Source: Erythrophleum ivorense
Taxonomy: Eukaryota > Streptophyta > Magnoliopsida > Fabales > Fabaceae
Assembly (NCBI GenBank): GCA_026724425.1
Contig: JAIUCV010000002.1
Location: forward strand, 4,469,001 to 4,533,000
Length of the DNA stretch: 64,000 nt
Direction: 5' to 3'
Part shown: piece after piece, positions 12,064-24,015 of the stretch
Layout of the letters: each line of letters begins with the position of its first letter
Numbering within the stretch: the first letter of the stretch is position 1
Program-made: the position numbers and the translations under genes
The notes under the pieces: model-generated
The model's database searches: none
What the model was told of the DNA's origin: nothing
What the model saw: the letters and a program-made list of their open reading frames with translations, nothing else

Positions 12064-15000
12064 TTGTAGGCTCGTGACAACCAAAAAAAATTTGAAATTT
12101 AAAAAAATATATCACATCATGAACAGTTTTAAAACAATAATTCTATAATAAATTTACAATAAATAACAATTTTTTAAAAAATATATATTGACTAGATTCC
12201 GTGGGCCTCGTGCATGGGACCCGAAGCAAACAAAAGAAATTTAAAATTAAAAAAAAATATCGCCTTATAAACAGTTTAAAATCTATAATAAATCTATAAT
12301 AAAAAGTAAATCCTTTTTATATATATATATATATATATATTGATGATTCTACAGTGAAAGCTAACCTTCTTTTAATATATATATATATTGATAAAGAGGT
12401 TGTTCGTTCCTTTTGTTAGTCTTTGGTTGAAATATGTACTCGAGAGAGAAGATGGCTGGGCAATATGATTTTCCCTACTCCCCATTCTGGCCAGAGAATT
12501 TCTATCAACGGAGGATATTAAATAGTTCTCTGTTAAAAACTAAGAACAAACAAAATGAACTCAATCTCGAATATAAGATCAACATGACAAACAGTCATTT
12601 GGTTTAAGAAAAGACCATAGAAGAATAAAAGATGAGTATAGGAGTTTCATTGTTTAAATCATATATATACTTTTGGGAAAGAAATTAGGAGAAAGAGATT
12701 TAATTATTATAAATGGAACTAGTTCCATGTTTCACGTTTCCTCGCATCATAGATGACTAAACAAAATTGAACATAAGTAGGTTAATCCTAATTTCAAACA
12801 TAAATGAGAAATAAATAATGAGTGAAGTAGACAAATAACTAAACTCATATTTGGTAACTGAGAAATGATAAGAAAAATTAGGAGATCAAAGTTTTAACAT
12901 AGAAATTAAATAAGGATAAAAATATAATAAAAAAAAATCATCTTTAGATGGTGAAGATTGAGTCGCCGTCTAAACAAAAATTTAAAAGATGGATAAAAAG
13001 ATATAGTGAAAATTAATTTATATAATAAACTAGATACTATATCGGAGCTTTAGATTATAACCAGTCGACCATGGTTTTAAACAAAGATTTAATAGATAAT
13101 ATGGTGAAAAAGGATATTCGGTTATCAAAGTTTTAGAATGTAATAAGTGCATGCTAGTATATGACTATCACAGCAAGTATCAGAGCGAGAGGACAAGCAA
13201 AGAGAGAGAAACAAGAAGGCTTTCATTTGTGTAAGATAGCCGAAAAGGGTTTTTTGTGTTGTTTTTATAAATGAAACAGTGATAATTTTATTTACGAGGT
13301 ATCCTAAAAAGCTTAAAACGACATATTGAGAGCTTTTTTACATTAAAAATGTAGGCTTAAATTGAAGTCAAACAAGTCAACTGTTTTAATTTGGTTCAAT
13401 TTGCGAGTTGATTAGATCAAATCAATTGGTTGTACATTCCTTCTGGGTTTTGCTGGTAACATTTATAAAAGTCATGACATTGTGAATGAGAGATTAATAA
13501 TTTTTTTTTGGTTGTTTATTTGATTTTGATTGAGATTTAAACACGAATTCTTCATTCTTCAATTCTAGAGATAAGTCCAATGAAATTGAATCAGAGCTCT
13601 TTAGTAAATAAATGTATTTTTAATCCTAATATCTCAACTAGAATTGGAAAATCCACTATTTAAAAGCTTAGTTTTTTTTAAAGAAATAGTTTTTTAAAAA
13701 GGAGATATTATGAAATTATCAAATATACAAGTACGTACAAATTTAACTACTTATATTTGTTATATTATATAATGGAAACTCAACAAGACAAGGAGTGTGA
13801 CAGATACTGTTATTGTTCCCACATCTTTAAACTTTAAAACCTTGGGGGATTTTCCCTATCTATCCCATTTGGTTCACCATGAGTTAATGAAATATTTTAG
13901 CGTTTGTTAACATTGTCTTTGTTGTATGATGTTCGATTTGCAATTTATATATGATAAGGCGGTTGCGGTTGAGTTTGACGAGATTAGGAGTACATAATTA
14001 TTGTAAAAATCATTTTATGTTGTCACACGTGGCACCAGTGTCACAACCAAGTGACAACCATATATATCAGCCTTTAAAAAATATTAAACGGCTGAAATTT
14101 GATGATGGCAACTTACTATGATGGTTATTCCAAAATTTTTCTTCTTTTACTGTGGAAATTTGGAAAATTTAAAAAATACCCAAGTAGCAAATAGCCTTGA
14201 AGACTTGTCTTGATCTCAGCCTACACAGTTTATATTAGATTCGCTCACACGATTAGTAGAGAGGTTGCTTTTCAATTTGTATTTGTATCAGTCATTTGGG
14301 TATCTCTATCTGATTTTAAATAGGGTTTGTTTGTTCAAAGTCACTAACAAATAACAACCCACTGCGTTTAGATGAGAAAACCATAAAAAAAATCAAATCT
14401 ATGATAGTTTTCAAAGCCTGCCTATTTCTTACTACTGAAATCTTGGGCACAGACATTTTAAAATGAGATAGCTAGATCAAAACGAGATTTTTTATGGTAA
14501 TGGGAATTGCTTTCTTTCTAGTAATCCATATCTTAAGCTTCGTAGACTTCGCATTCCTCTTCAGCTAGGTTCGTCTTCCAGCTATACTTGGATCGGAGAT
14601 AGGATAGTAGAAAGGGACTATTTCAAAATATACTGAAATACGTTGCCAGTTAGAACATTTCCATACAAACTGGTTATGACTAATTATTTATTTTTGTGGG
14701 ACGTCACAGCAATAATGCGCCACTTTGTAGCACTCTTAGGGTAGAGTAGTGCATGGCATTAGTATCACAACTTTGTGATTGTGGCACTAAAGGATCTTTA
14801 TATATAGCAATGTCTCGGAACCAAAAAATTGTAAATTTTACGGCTTTTTTGGGGGAGAGATTGAATCAATTATTATTGTCAATTAGGGCAATCTTCTTAT
14901 TATTTAACGAGATATGGCTTGTGCAAAGCACGGAAATTTGGTATATTATTTTATTTATCATTTTAACAACTCTTTATATTTTATTTTATATAATGTTATA

Positions 15001-15394
15001 TAAAAAAAGTCATGTTAGTACAAATAGGTATGGTGCTTGTTAAATTCTTATTACATCATACAATTGGACAACTAATATAAAATACCGATAAATTATAGAT
15101 ATTAATTATTGAAAAAAATTAAAAAGCATATAAATAAAAAAGCATACGTAACATAAGAAATTGTATAATTGTTTTTAAGACATAAGAACATGCACTCACA
15201 TACCTGTATGTGATATAGTCGACTCAATTTATTAATATAATGCTAGAATATACATTCCACGTCATCTAAGATATTGAGAATAAAATTAAGTATAGCTAAT
15301 AAATATTGTAATATTTGATAAAATATTAATAATCTCAAATTGATTTAAAGGTAGTATAAATAATTAACGTAAAAAAAAAAGTCAGTTTATTTTT
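10945..15394. other. Intergenic AT-rich DNA with simple repeats
   Basis: No gene was recognised. A C-rich stretch at 10960-11055 follows copy 1 of the direct repeat and looks like a leader, but its ATG frame closes after 14 codons. There is a (TC)n tract at 11441-11482 and AT tracts at 12032-12058 and 12320-12340. Diverged tandem units lie at 11820-12310. The 96-codon frame at 14753-15043 has no known domain. Confidence 0.5.
11820..12310 (+). repeat. Diverged tandem units
   Basis: Three loosely similar units each combine a GC-richer phrase (CATGCAGAGGGACC, TAGGCTCGTGACAACC, CGTGCATGGGACCCG) with an A-rich stretch, then ACATCATGAA or CCTTATAAACAGT, then AATA-rich sequence. They are probably degraded transposon-derived tandem repeats. 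Confidence 0.35.
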
Positions 15395-16615
15395 ACCTGC
15401 CCCAAATTCTAGAATACCTCCATATAAACCACATTTGATGTAGCGTTGGGTGTATTGCCATCATTGTCATCACAAATTAGAATTCTTAGACTCTTTTGAC
15501 TCATGACTATGGATATTGTAACATATAGTTAGCCATGACTGAAGATACAGTTGGGCAGATACAATCTCATATGCCATAAATATTGGCCTTAACTTTTATT
15601 TATTGTCGCTGCAAAATAAATAAAAAGGATATTGCCTTTCATTGCATCTTAAAAGAAAAAATTGTATCAGACGGTGTAATTATCATTATAGGAATGAAAA
15701 CATCCAGGTCCTATTGCTTCTTGAAAGCACTTTTGCTTGGAGGACATGATTTCCCAATTGGCTACTTTAATAACCAATTTCATGCCATTGCATAACCTCA
15801 AAGACTTATTTATGCTTTGTAACAACATACACCTATACCTTCAATCTCAATGTGATTAGGAAGTTCAGAATACCTTATACTATTTATAAGAATTCAGTAC
15901 GTAGTATAACAATCTTCAGGAGTATCCATATTGGCATCAGCTTTACAGACACCATCAGAACTCACGTATGTTCTATTTTCATTTGGAAACAAATGTAACA
16001 TGAAATCATTGACAGCATCCACGTTATCAAGTGTAGGACAAAGAATAGCTCTATCTTAAAAGTATTTTGGTTCATAAAGGTTATCTAACAAACATGGATA
16101 CATACTATCAACAATTGTTGTTATAGAATTTGCTGCATTCTTTATAAGAATATCATCTAGTGTTTCTATTGATATACCATCACCTGAGTCATCAAAACTG
16201 ATATCCGATCCCTAGGTTTCAATATCTATTATGAGAAAGATCTCATTTTTCCTAATTTCTAAATAGACGAACCAGTCTGAATTCCGAAGTCTCATATATT
16301 TTGTTAGTGTTAATGCCTTGTTATAGCTTCACAACTATGTAAGATGAATTTAAAGAAGCAAAAGTTATATATTGCCTCGTACCCTTTGGAACCATAGGTA
16401 GAATTTGCCTGAAATTTGCTCCAAAAACAACACTTTTACCTCCAAAAAGTAGCTCGGAACTGTTATGGTTAGAGAACCTAAGAAAATCTCCCAAGCTCGT
16501 ATCTTGCGCTTCAAAATATAGCTTGTTATTATAAAAGCTTCATCCCAAGTGATAAGATTGGTTTGAATCAATAGCTCAACAAGATCAGAAACTTACAATA
16601 TCCAATTTTAACTTT
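15395..16615 (-). pseudogene. Decayed PIF1-like helicase (Helitron relic)
   Basis: On the minus strand, translated pieces in shifting frames follow the C-terminal half of plant Helitron PIF1-type helicases in order: LITWDEA (Walker B region) near 16550, FGGKSVVFGANFRQILPMV near 16400, DRAILCPTLDNVDAVNDFM near 16045, a PNH...LCNGMKLVIK region near 15840-15770, AATINK near 15610, and FSHGQLY/ISIV-like and NVVYMEVF near 15530-15410. Several stops and frameshifts break it, so it is inactive. The Rep domain and Helitron termini were not found here. Confidence 0.8.
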
Positions 16616-16791
16616 TAAATTTAACAAATAGAATATTCTAATAATAAGAATACAATAAATTTCCACGGGAATACCAATGGATTTTAATAAAGTTGGTCAT
16701 ATGTACAAATTTGAATATGTTGATATCTAAAAAGGAAAATTGGAAAACTCATTTAATATTCTGAAGAAATTTAGGCAAGTTATTATGATTC

Positions 16792-16794
<3 letters not shown>

Positions 16795-16859
<65 letters not shown>
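16795..16859. repeat. (TTA)n microsatellite
   Basis: About 21 consecutive TTA/ATT units, located between the Helitron relic and the Mutator-type element. Confidence 0.95.
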
Positions 16860-16861
<2 letters not shown>

Positions 16862-16944
16862 CATATGATTTTAAAATTTGGAAATTCAGAATAAAAAAAT
16901 CTGAAACTCCACCTTCTAATGTTTGAGGTGGATCTTTTTTATTA

Positions 16945-17886
16945 GGTTAAAATAGTATCTTGATCCCTTAATTTTATTTGTTATTTCAAAATAGTCTCTT
17001 AAGTTTGAAACATTTTAAAATGATCCCTCAAACTTCTAAATTGTCTCATACAAAATTTTTTTAAGTGAAATCTATTAAAATAATTAATACCATTATTTTT
17101 TATGCTAACATGGTAGTTCTGTATATTTTTTTCTTATACTTTAGATGATGAATTGGCACTCCATCCATATTTAACTCAAATTAAAAAAAATTAAAAAAAT
17201 ATCAAAACGCACTGACTTCAGCCTCATTCTCATTCTCTCCCATTCTGCAAGTCATTATCACCTCTTGGGCAAAAAGACAACGTGATCAATGAAACTTGAT
17301 TCAACGTCCTATCAAGGTTCAGTGGTGGGTGTGTTATAGCAAATTCTTCCTCCCCCGTTGACTCTCTCATCCCTAATTCTTCTTACTCCTCCTTTGACGA
17401 CGACGATGGTGAAATTCAAAAGCTCAACAGCATCCTTAAACTTCTTGACCAGTATCTTTGGCAGCATTTCTTTCCCCTAATGTATAACACTCTGACCGCT
17501 ATTGTTGAGGTCATTATTGAAGTCGCAAGGCACCATTGCTGTTGACGAAGTTGTCTTCTTGTGTTGGGGATGACAACGGCTCAAAAGGGGAGGGAACAAG
17601 GATGAGGTTGAATTAAGTGTGTTTTGATTTTCTTTTTTTATTTAAAAAATTTGGGCTAAATATGGATAAAATGCCAACTCATCGCTTAAAGTATAAAATA
17701 AAAATAGACAAAATTACCATATCAGTATAAAAAATAATAGTAGTGTTAATTATCTTAATAGATTTCACTTAAAAAAAATTTTTATGAAACAATTTGAAAG
17801 TTTAAGGGACTATTTTAAAATGCTTTAAATTTGAGGGATATTTTGAAATGATAAATGAAGTTAAATGACTAAATTTTATTTTAACC
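16945..17886. mobile_element. Non-autonomous Mutator-like element (Pack-MULE candidate)
   Basis: The element begins GGTTAAAATAG and ends TATTTTAACC. Left 16945-17185 and right 17640-17886 are long inverted repeats of about 240 bp with scattered differences; for example TTTAAGTGAAATCTATTAA is shared. Flanks TTTTTATTA (16936-16944) and TTTTTATCA (17887-17895) match at 8 of 9 positions, the target size typical of Mutator elements. The middle (about 17190-17635) is clearly GC-richer and contains an open frame, as expected for a captured gene fragment. No transposase is present, so mobility would need a partner element. Confidence 0.8.
17335..17544 (+). pseudogene. Captured gene fragment inside the Pack-MULE
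   Basis: A reading frame ending in TGA at 17544 stays open for about 68 codons, with protein-like composition: a Ser-rich part, an acidic cluster (SSFDDDDGEIQKLN), then a hydrophobic helix-like stretch (LDQYLWQHFFPLMYN). No family was recognised. It has no clear start and ends abruptly, which fits capture of an exon piece rather than a complete gene. Confidence 0.4.
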
Positions 17887-17895
17887 TTTTTATCA

Positions 17896-19569
17896 TGAGT
17901 GTGTTTATATGTATGTATTAGATTAGATTAGAGAGATGAGCTAAAGAAGGTAAGCATATAAAAATCCCAATCGGAGTCCTACGTTTTGTTTGGACAGAAC
18001 TTTTTCTAAAAAAAAAAAAATCATATCCTCACCTGCACGTGACTTATCTTACGCTAAAATACAACATTTGCAAGGCCACGAGGCACCTTTGTAGACAAGT
18101 GTCTGTTCACTTTCCTTTTCTCTATAATTGTGTAAAAATAAGTCAATATTTTTTTTAATGTGACTGATATAATGAATTTCTTTATATATAATTTTTTATA
18201 TTTTTATTATCAAATTTTAATTAAAATATAATAAATATATATTTTTTAATTAAATTATATATTCTTCATATTTTAATTAAAATTTTATACATGTGTGATA
18301 TTTTTATTGAAAATATGATAACAAAAGCTATAAAAAGAGATTAACTTGTTTAACTAACCTTGGTTAAATTAGTTATACTACAAGAACAACATTAATTTTT
18401 TATGAATAATATTTGTCATAAACAATTAAAAATTGTGATTTTTAAACAAATATTTCTATCACACAATTTATTGTTATTTTTGTTATAACTAATTTTTTTT
18501 ACAAATATTTTTGTTGTTATTCTTTTTCTTTTGTTATTATTGCATGTTCTGTCATGTCATATTAATAAATATAAATTTTATTATAAATAAATTTTTTTAA
18601 CATAAATATAATATTAATAAAAATTTGAATAATAAAAAAGAACTAGCCTCATGTCCAATATCATTGTATGAGACCTGCGTAACAAAACATTCAGAACAGT
18701 AAACTTTTTATACTTTCATATGATATACAGATTAAGAAATAATGTTAATAAATATTATTTTAATTAGCTTAACTAATTATTTATTTATAAATAAAGAATG
18801 CCAATAAAATATTAAAAAGATAGATACATTTATAAATTTTTAAAAAATAGTAAAAAATTAATTCTGACAACACTACTAACTGTCAGAAATCATTTTCCAA
18901 ACTATTTGATAGAAAGTCATAAATATTTTTAATGTAAATTTATTATATTTTTTAGTATTTTTTATTTTATGTATATGTATATATTAATAATTAATATATA
19001 TTATTACATATAGTTTTACTATATATTGTTTATTAATAATTAAGATATCTTATTTAAATATACATATATTTTTTGTTTATAATTAATAATAATTTGTTAC
19101 CTTTAATTTAGTTTCATAGTATTATTATTGTTGTTGATGTTGTTGTTGTTATTGTTATTATTATTATTAATGATGTCTTGCATTTGAAATTGTCTTCCTC
19201 CTTTTTGGATTAATCTGTCTTCTCCCTTTTATAAATTTGATCTTTTTTTTTTGGATTCCTCTTTTCTATTTTTCCATGTTCTTCTTCTCTAATTCTATTT
19301 TTGCAAGTTCTATTACAATTGAACCAAAAAAAAAATCAAATGAAATCAATGAAATTAAATTAAATTAATTAAATCAAAACTCAACAAAAAAACATATTGG
19401 AACCAAAAATGAAACTAGATCCAAAATCTAGAAATTTTCAAATTTTAACTAGATAAATTTTCAATTTTTTTTAAATTATTATTTCAAATTATCATCTACA
19501 AAAGAGAAAAAACAAATGATCAATAATCTCACTAAAGAAAAGAGGCATCATAGATGTGAAACTAACAGT
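17896..19569. other. AT-rich intergenic DNA
   Basis: No coding frame was seen. ACTACAAGAACAACATTA at about 18376 resembles a CACTA-type terminus but has no matching partner. Short GTT/ATT repeats lie near 19120-19170. Confidence 0.5.
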
Positions 19570-20540
19570 ACGTTTAGATAAGGTGAAAAGTGAAGAGAAA
19601 AGAAAAAAGGGAGAGGAAAATAAAGTTTTCTCTTGCTTGGTTCAGAAAAAAAACTAAGAAGAAAAAAAAAATGAGGAGAAAAATACGGTAGGTCCTATCG
19701 ATTTTTTTCTCCCTAAATATGTAAAGATTTGAAGAAGAAAATTAATTGACGTCTCGTATTCCGACAGCTTGTTAATCGGAATATATAAAAATAATAAAAT
19801 ATATATATAACAAAATTTTTTAACATTTTAATTAATTAATCAAAAAATTAATGTCATAATCAATTTTATTATAAAATTAATTAATATACTTTTAAAAATA
19901 ATAATATTTTTTTAATATTAAAATTAATAAAATTATATATAATTAAAAAAATTACATAATTTAAAAAAAAAACCATGTCCAATTGCATTGTAGCCAAAAT
20001 TCAATGGGACATCCCAACACAAGCAACGCATATATATATATATATATATAATATTATAATAAAATATTATATATAATATTTAAATAATATTAATTATATA
20101 TATTATATTTAAATTAATTAATATATGTATATTAAAATAATATTTATAAAATTTTAAAATAAAATATTAATGTTTATGATATTAAAATAATAATTTTTTA
20201 TAAAATAAAATTTAATTAATTTAAAGAATATATTTTTTGAATTTTAAATGTGTGTTTTGTAATTAGAATTTTTTTATTTTATTCAAAAATAATATTTTCT
20301 TAAATTAGTTTTTATTTCTTTTATTATTTTTATTTTTTAAATATATATATACAAAAAGTTAAAATAATAACATATTATTATTATATTATATTAATATATT
20401 TTTCTTCTTTTTACATTTTCTCTCTCTCCATCCAAACACATGGGGAAAAAAATATTTTCTTCCCACTTTTCTTTTCTCTTGCATTTTTTTTTTACTTTTC
20501 TCTTCTTCTACTTTTCTCCCCCTCTATCCAAACACAACGT
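19570..20540. mobile_element. Non-autonomous DNA element, family A copy 1
   Basis: The left end reads ACGTTTAGATAAGG followed by GAGAAAAG-rich sequence. The reverse complement of the right end reads ACGTTGTGTTTGGATAG followed by the same purine-rich pattern, so the termini are imperfect inverted repeats. The right terminus is partly doubled (CCATCCAAACACA near 20437 and CTATCCAAACACA near 20530). The interior is almost pure AT. A second copy starts near 63030. No clear target duplication could be assigned. Confidence 0.55.
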
Positions 20541-20818
20541 AAATAAAAAAAATATAAATTTTTTTCTAAGATAAGAAGATGAAGAATCAATACAAAAAAA
20601 ATAAACTAATAAAAACTCACAACCTAAAATAAGTCATTAAAAGCCCATATAACACATAAAAGCAAGCAAATACAATAATAAAGAAAATAAGAAGAGATAA
20701 ACAAGATAAGAGATAAGGAGTCAAATCAGAGAGTTAAAAGAACTTCAAATAAAAATGAAAATGACAAGGAATGGAGATGACCAACTTTAAACAAAAATAA
20801 AAATAATGAGAGGAACAA
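20541..20818. other. AT/A-rich spacer
   Basis: A-rich sequence without a gene, between the family A element and direct repeat copy 2. Confidence 0.5.
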
Positions 20819-21227
20819 TTTTTTTACAACACTAGAAATTTCTTTTAACGATTATTACAGCACAATATTATTATAATTACTTCAGTTACAACTATGCGAG
20901 TATGCGCGCAGTTAATATATATATATATATATATGTTCAACCACCTAATGGAATACAATAAATTTCTTCTGGCTTGTGGGAGGAGGATATTAAAACAGCC
21001 CTGTTTTGGGGAGGGAATCCCTCTACTATGCTCTCTGTTCTGATCTCATTATATTGAGGAAGAATATGTCTCGCATACTCCCGTCAATGTATCGTTATAC
21101 TAACTATTGGTATTATCGTGGGAATGGACATGCATGGGAGAGAGTTTTGTGAGAGTCTGAAGAAGTTGGGAAGGCCAAGTTCCCAGCAAAATCGCCTTTA
21201 ACTGTGAACTCAATCACGCCATTTAGG
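20819..21227 (+). repeat. Direct repeat, copy 2 (~410 bp)
   Basis: Second copy of the 10523-10944 segment, same orientation, differing by a few substitutions, short indels and the dinucleotide tract, which is (AT)n here instead of (TG)n. Sequence to the right (ATGTTAATTTT) is unrelated to that following copy 1, so CATTTAGG marks the shared right boundary. Confidence 0.85.
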
Positions 21228-22606
21228 ATGTTAATTTTTTATTATGAAACTTTTTTATTCGTAATATATTATAGGTTAATATATATAATATACGTTATTA
21301 AATTTATTAACCAAATCTAAAATATATAATTTTATGAAGTAAAAATATTAAATTTAAATAAAATGAGAAAAAATCTAATAGAAATTGAATTATATAAATT
21401 AAATTACATAAAATTTAAATTATACATATTATTATATATAAAACAATATGTTATTATATATAATTACATAAATACTTGGCAAAACCAACCACTTTTGTGT
21501 TATTTTTTTGGTAATTAAAAAAGTAGCTCGCTACAACTAACCATGTGTCTATCGTCATATTTTATTGGGTTTGTTGCAACTTGTTATCCCTTTTACTTTT
21601 ACTGTGCCATATTATTTTTCAATAACTTATATATTTTTCTATCATTATTATTCTTTGTTACTTTTTATTTTATACCTATGTTAATTATTATAAGTTATTA
21701 ATTATGATAACTTATAATTATTATTTATTATTTATATTAATTATTCAAAATTTTTTATTATTATTTATATCAATTAAAATAATTTATATAAAATATATGA
21801 AATATTAATAACAATATATTAAGTATAACAATAATAATATATTAAATAATAAAAATGATAATGATATTAATATTAATATTTTAAGTATTAATAATATATC
21901 ATTTTTTAATATATTAAATATTAAAGAAAATGATATTAAGTATTAGTAATAAGTACTATATATTGTTTATCTTCTTCATCTTTATCTTTAGTCGGTGAAA
22001 AATTATCAGTAGAAATATCCAAAATCTTTAGCGTCTGCATCACAAATTATAGTTCGAGCATATGATGGCCATCTGTCACTTCCAAACACTGACTTTGGCT
22101 TATTATTGTCATTCTTCAAGCCAATCAGGTAGAATTATCTACAACGTAGCATTATCACAGCACATTTGTTCTGAAAAAAAAAAAAAACTGTTTCAGGAAA
22201 AGAAAATGAATAAAGATAGAAAGGGGTTGCAAGATGAGAAAATCTAATGTAAAAGTAGAAAAAAGAACAACAATAAAGCAAGTTAATTACCATCTCAGTT
22301 TCTTGAAGATGGTTGGAAGAAAATTTCATCTCAAGGATCCGAAGCAAAGCTCATTTCTTCAATCTGTTTTTCTCCTTCAAAATCACAAAGGATGAGCTCA
22401 AAGTGTGAGATGATTTATATTTGAAAGAGAGTGAGAAAGAAATAGTCATTCTCTGCTATGCGACAAAACCAAAATGAATGAATGGAGACGCTAGTTTAAG
22501 CTTAAGGTGGGTAAGATATTAAATAATAATAATAATAAATGAACTGACACACTTAGTAAAATAGATTAGTTTGTATAATTGATGGGTTAAATGAATTGGA
22601 TTAATT
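21228..22606. other. AT-rich intergenic DNA with weak exon-like piece
   Basis: Mostly AT. On the minus strand at about 22347-22290 a short frame (KFSSNHLQETEM) is followed by a GTAATT donor-like site. A long T tract plus CAG acceptor lies near 22180, then a short frame with an early stop. No family was recognised, so this is not called as a gene. Confidence 0.3.
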
Positions 22607-22610
22607 TTAC

Positions 22611-22931
22611 CTATAGGGCATGTTTGGTATGCGACCTTTGCGACGACAAGAAACAGAAAAGGAGAAGGATTGTGACTTCTGCACATTTGGCTGGTGGTTT
22701 GACATTTCTTGAGTTGTTGAGATTTTCAGCAAATGAAGGTGAGACCTCTCCTCTGATGAAGTGAAGGAAAGCAGGCAACTTCGAGGCAGACAAGTAACCA
22801 TTTACCATGTTGCCTTCAATAATCATCAAAGCTTCATAATAACTTGCCAAACTAAGCCCCTCATGCATGCATCCGTCACATTTTCCAACCAATTCTTCCT
22901 CTTCAAATAGGTCATCGTCACATGTGGGCAT
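22611..22931 (-). CDS. Hypothetical 106-aa frame, unrecognised
   Basis: An intronless ATG-to-stop frame with protein-like composition: an acidic N-terminus (CDDDLFEEEELVGKC), a CDGC motif, a hydrophobic middle and a charged end. I do not recognise it. A GTAAAT site after EGNM could be a splice donor, in which case the 3' half would be intron. It lies about 1.1 kb from RABC1 on the opposite strand. It could be a real small gene, a first exon, or chance. Confidence 0.25.
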   Translation of the reverse strand: MPTCDDDLFEEEELVGKCDGCMHEGLSLASYYEALMIIEGNMVNGYLSASKLPAFLHFIRGEVSPSFAENLNNSRNVKPPAKCAEVTILLLFCFLSSQRSHTKHAL

Positions 22932-23156
22932 CTTTCCGTAGACATGGGTTGCTGCGAATCACTCTCTTGTAGCTCTTCTCCTTTGATTTGCTAAACTGTG
23001 AACTATCAAGCTGCTGGGTTAGTTTTCTTCTTTGATTTGTTCTCATTTTATTGATGGGTGTCTTTGATTTCTTTCCAATAATGTTATTGTATTTCTTTAA
23101 TTGCTTATCTGTGTAATGGGGCTATTCCGTTTGTTGGAACTTAATGCCTGCTACCA

Positions 23157-23240
23157 GCTGTTGGAGATGTCCACATGCCGAGCTCTTTGAAGGAGGACAT
23201 TGCTACGTCTGCCTTTAAGGCCACCGAAGGTCCGAATTAG
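23157..23240 (+). other. Possible orphan terminal-exon fragment
   Basis: After CCAG, a GC-richer frame of 27 codons runs to TAG with protein-like content (AVGDVHMPSSLKEDIATSAF). It stands out from the AT-rich surroundings and could be the last exon of a lost gene. The family is unknown. Confidence 0.2.
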
Positions 23241-24015
23241 GGCACCCCACTCGCTGGATGTGCGTGACAAAATTAGATTTTACTTTCTTCGTTTTTTATT
23301 TTCGAAAAAACAAAGTTAAAAATGTTATTTTATTAATTCTTTTTACAACGAATATTTTAATTATTTACCACTCATCACTTTTCATTCATATATTCTTTTT
23401 ATCAAATCAAATATAAAAAAAATGTCACTTCCGTTCTATTTTAACTCATACCAAATATGATTTGGATTTTCAAATTCTTTTTCATTCTTATATCTTTTCT
23501 CATAGACTATTTCATCAAAATCCACTCTACATATCAAATAATTTATAATAGTATGCAAGCTTATAATAAATTAAATGAGCTGACCTCATAAATTTGACCT
23601 ATTTTAATAATTTTACTAATAATAAAAATATAAAAAAATTATGACTAAATTTAATGCTTTACCTACGCCCCCTATTTTTGGGCCGCAGGATACAATGTCC
23701 GTTTGGTTCGGCAGTACCAAATCTTTTATTTTTTTCGGTTTGCCCGCTAAAGAATAATCCAAGCAAGCAAGATGGGTAGTCGGTGGGAAACAGAAACGTC
23801 CACGGCAGCAAGAATTCGTCTGACTTTTTAGAGCTTTCTTTGCCTCTCTGCAACCTTCTCATCTCCCCTCTACTTTTTCGTTTGCTTTATCACTGCGACT
23901 TTCCTCCAACGAATAAACGTTAAGAAAGGTTTGAAAAACAAGAAATTCTCTGATCCATACTCGTCTCGGTTGATCCCACGTAATCGGTTGAATCACTTTT
24001 CCCGTTAGGGATAGA

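Noticed and set aside
18376..18900. CACTA-type element starting ACTACAAGAACAACATTA
   Set aside because: No matching right terminus or 3-bp duplication was found.
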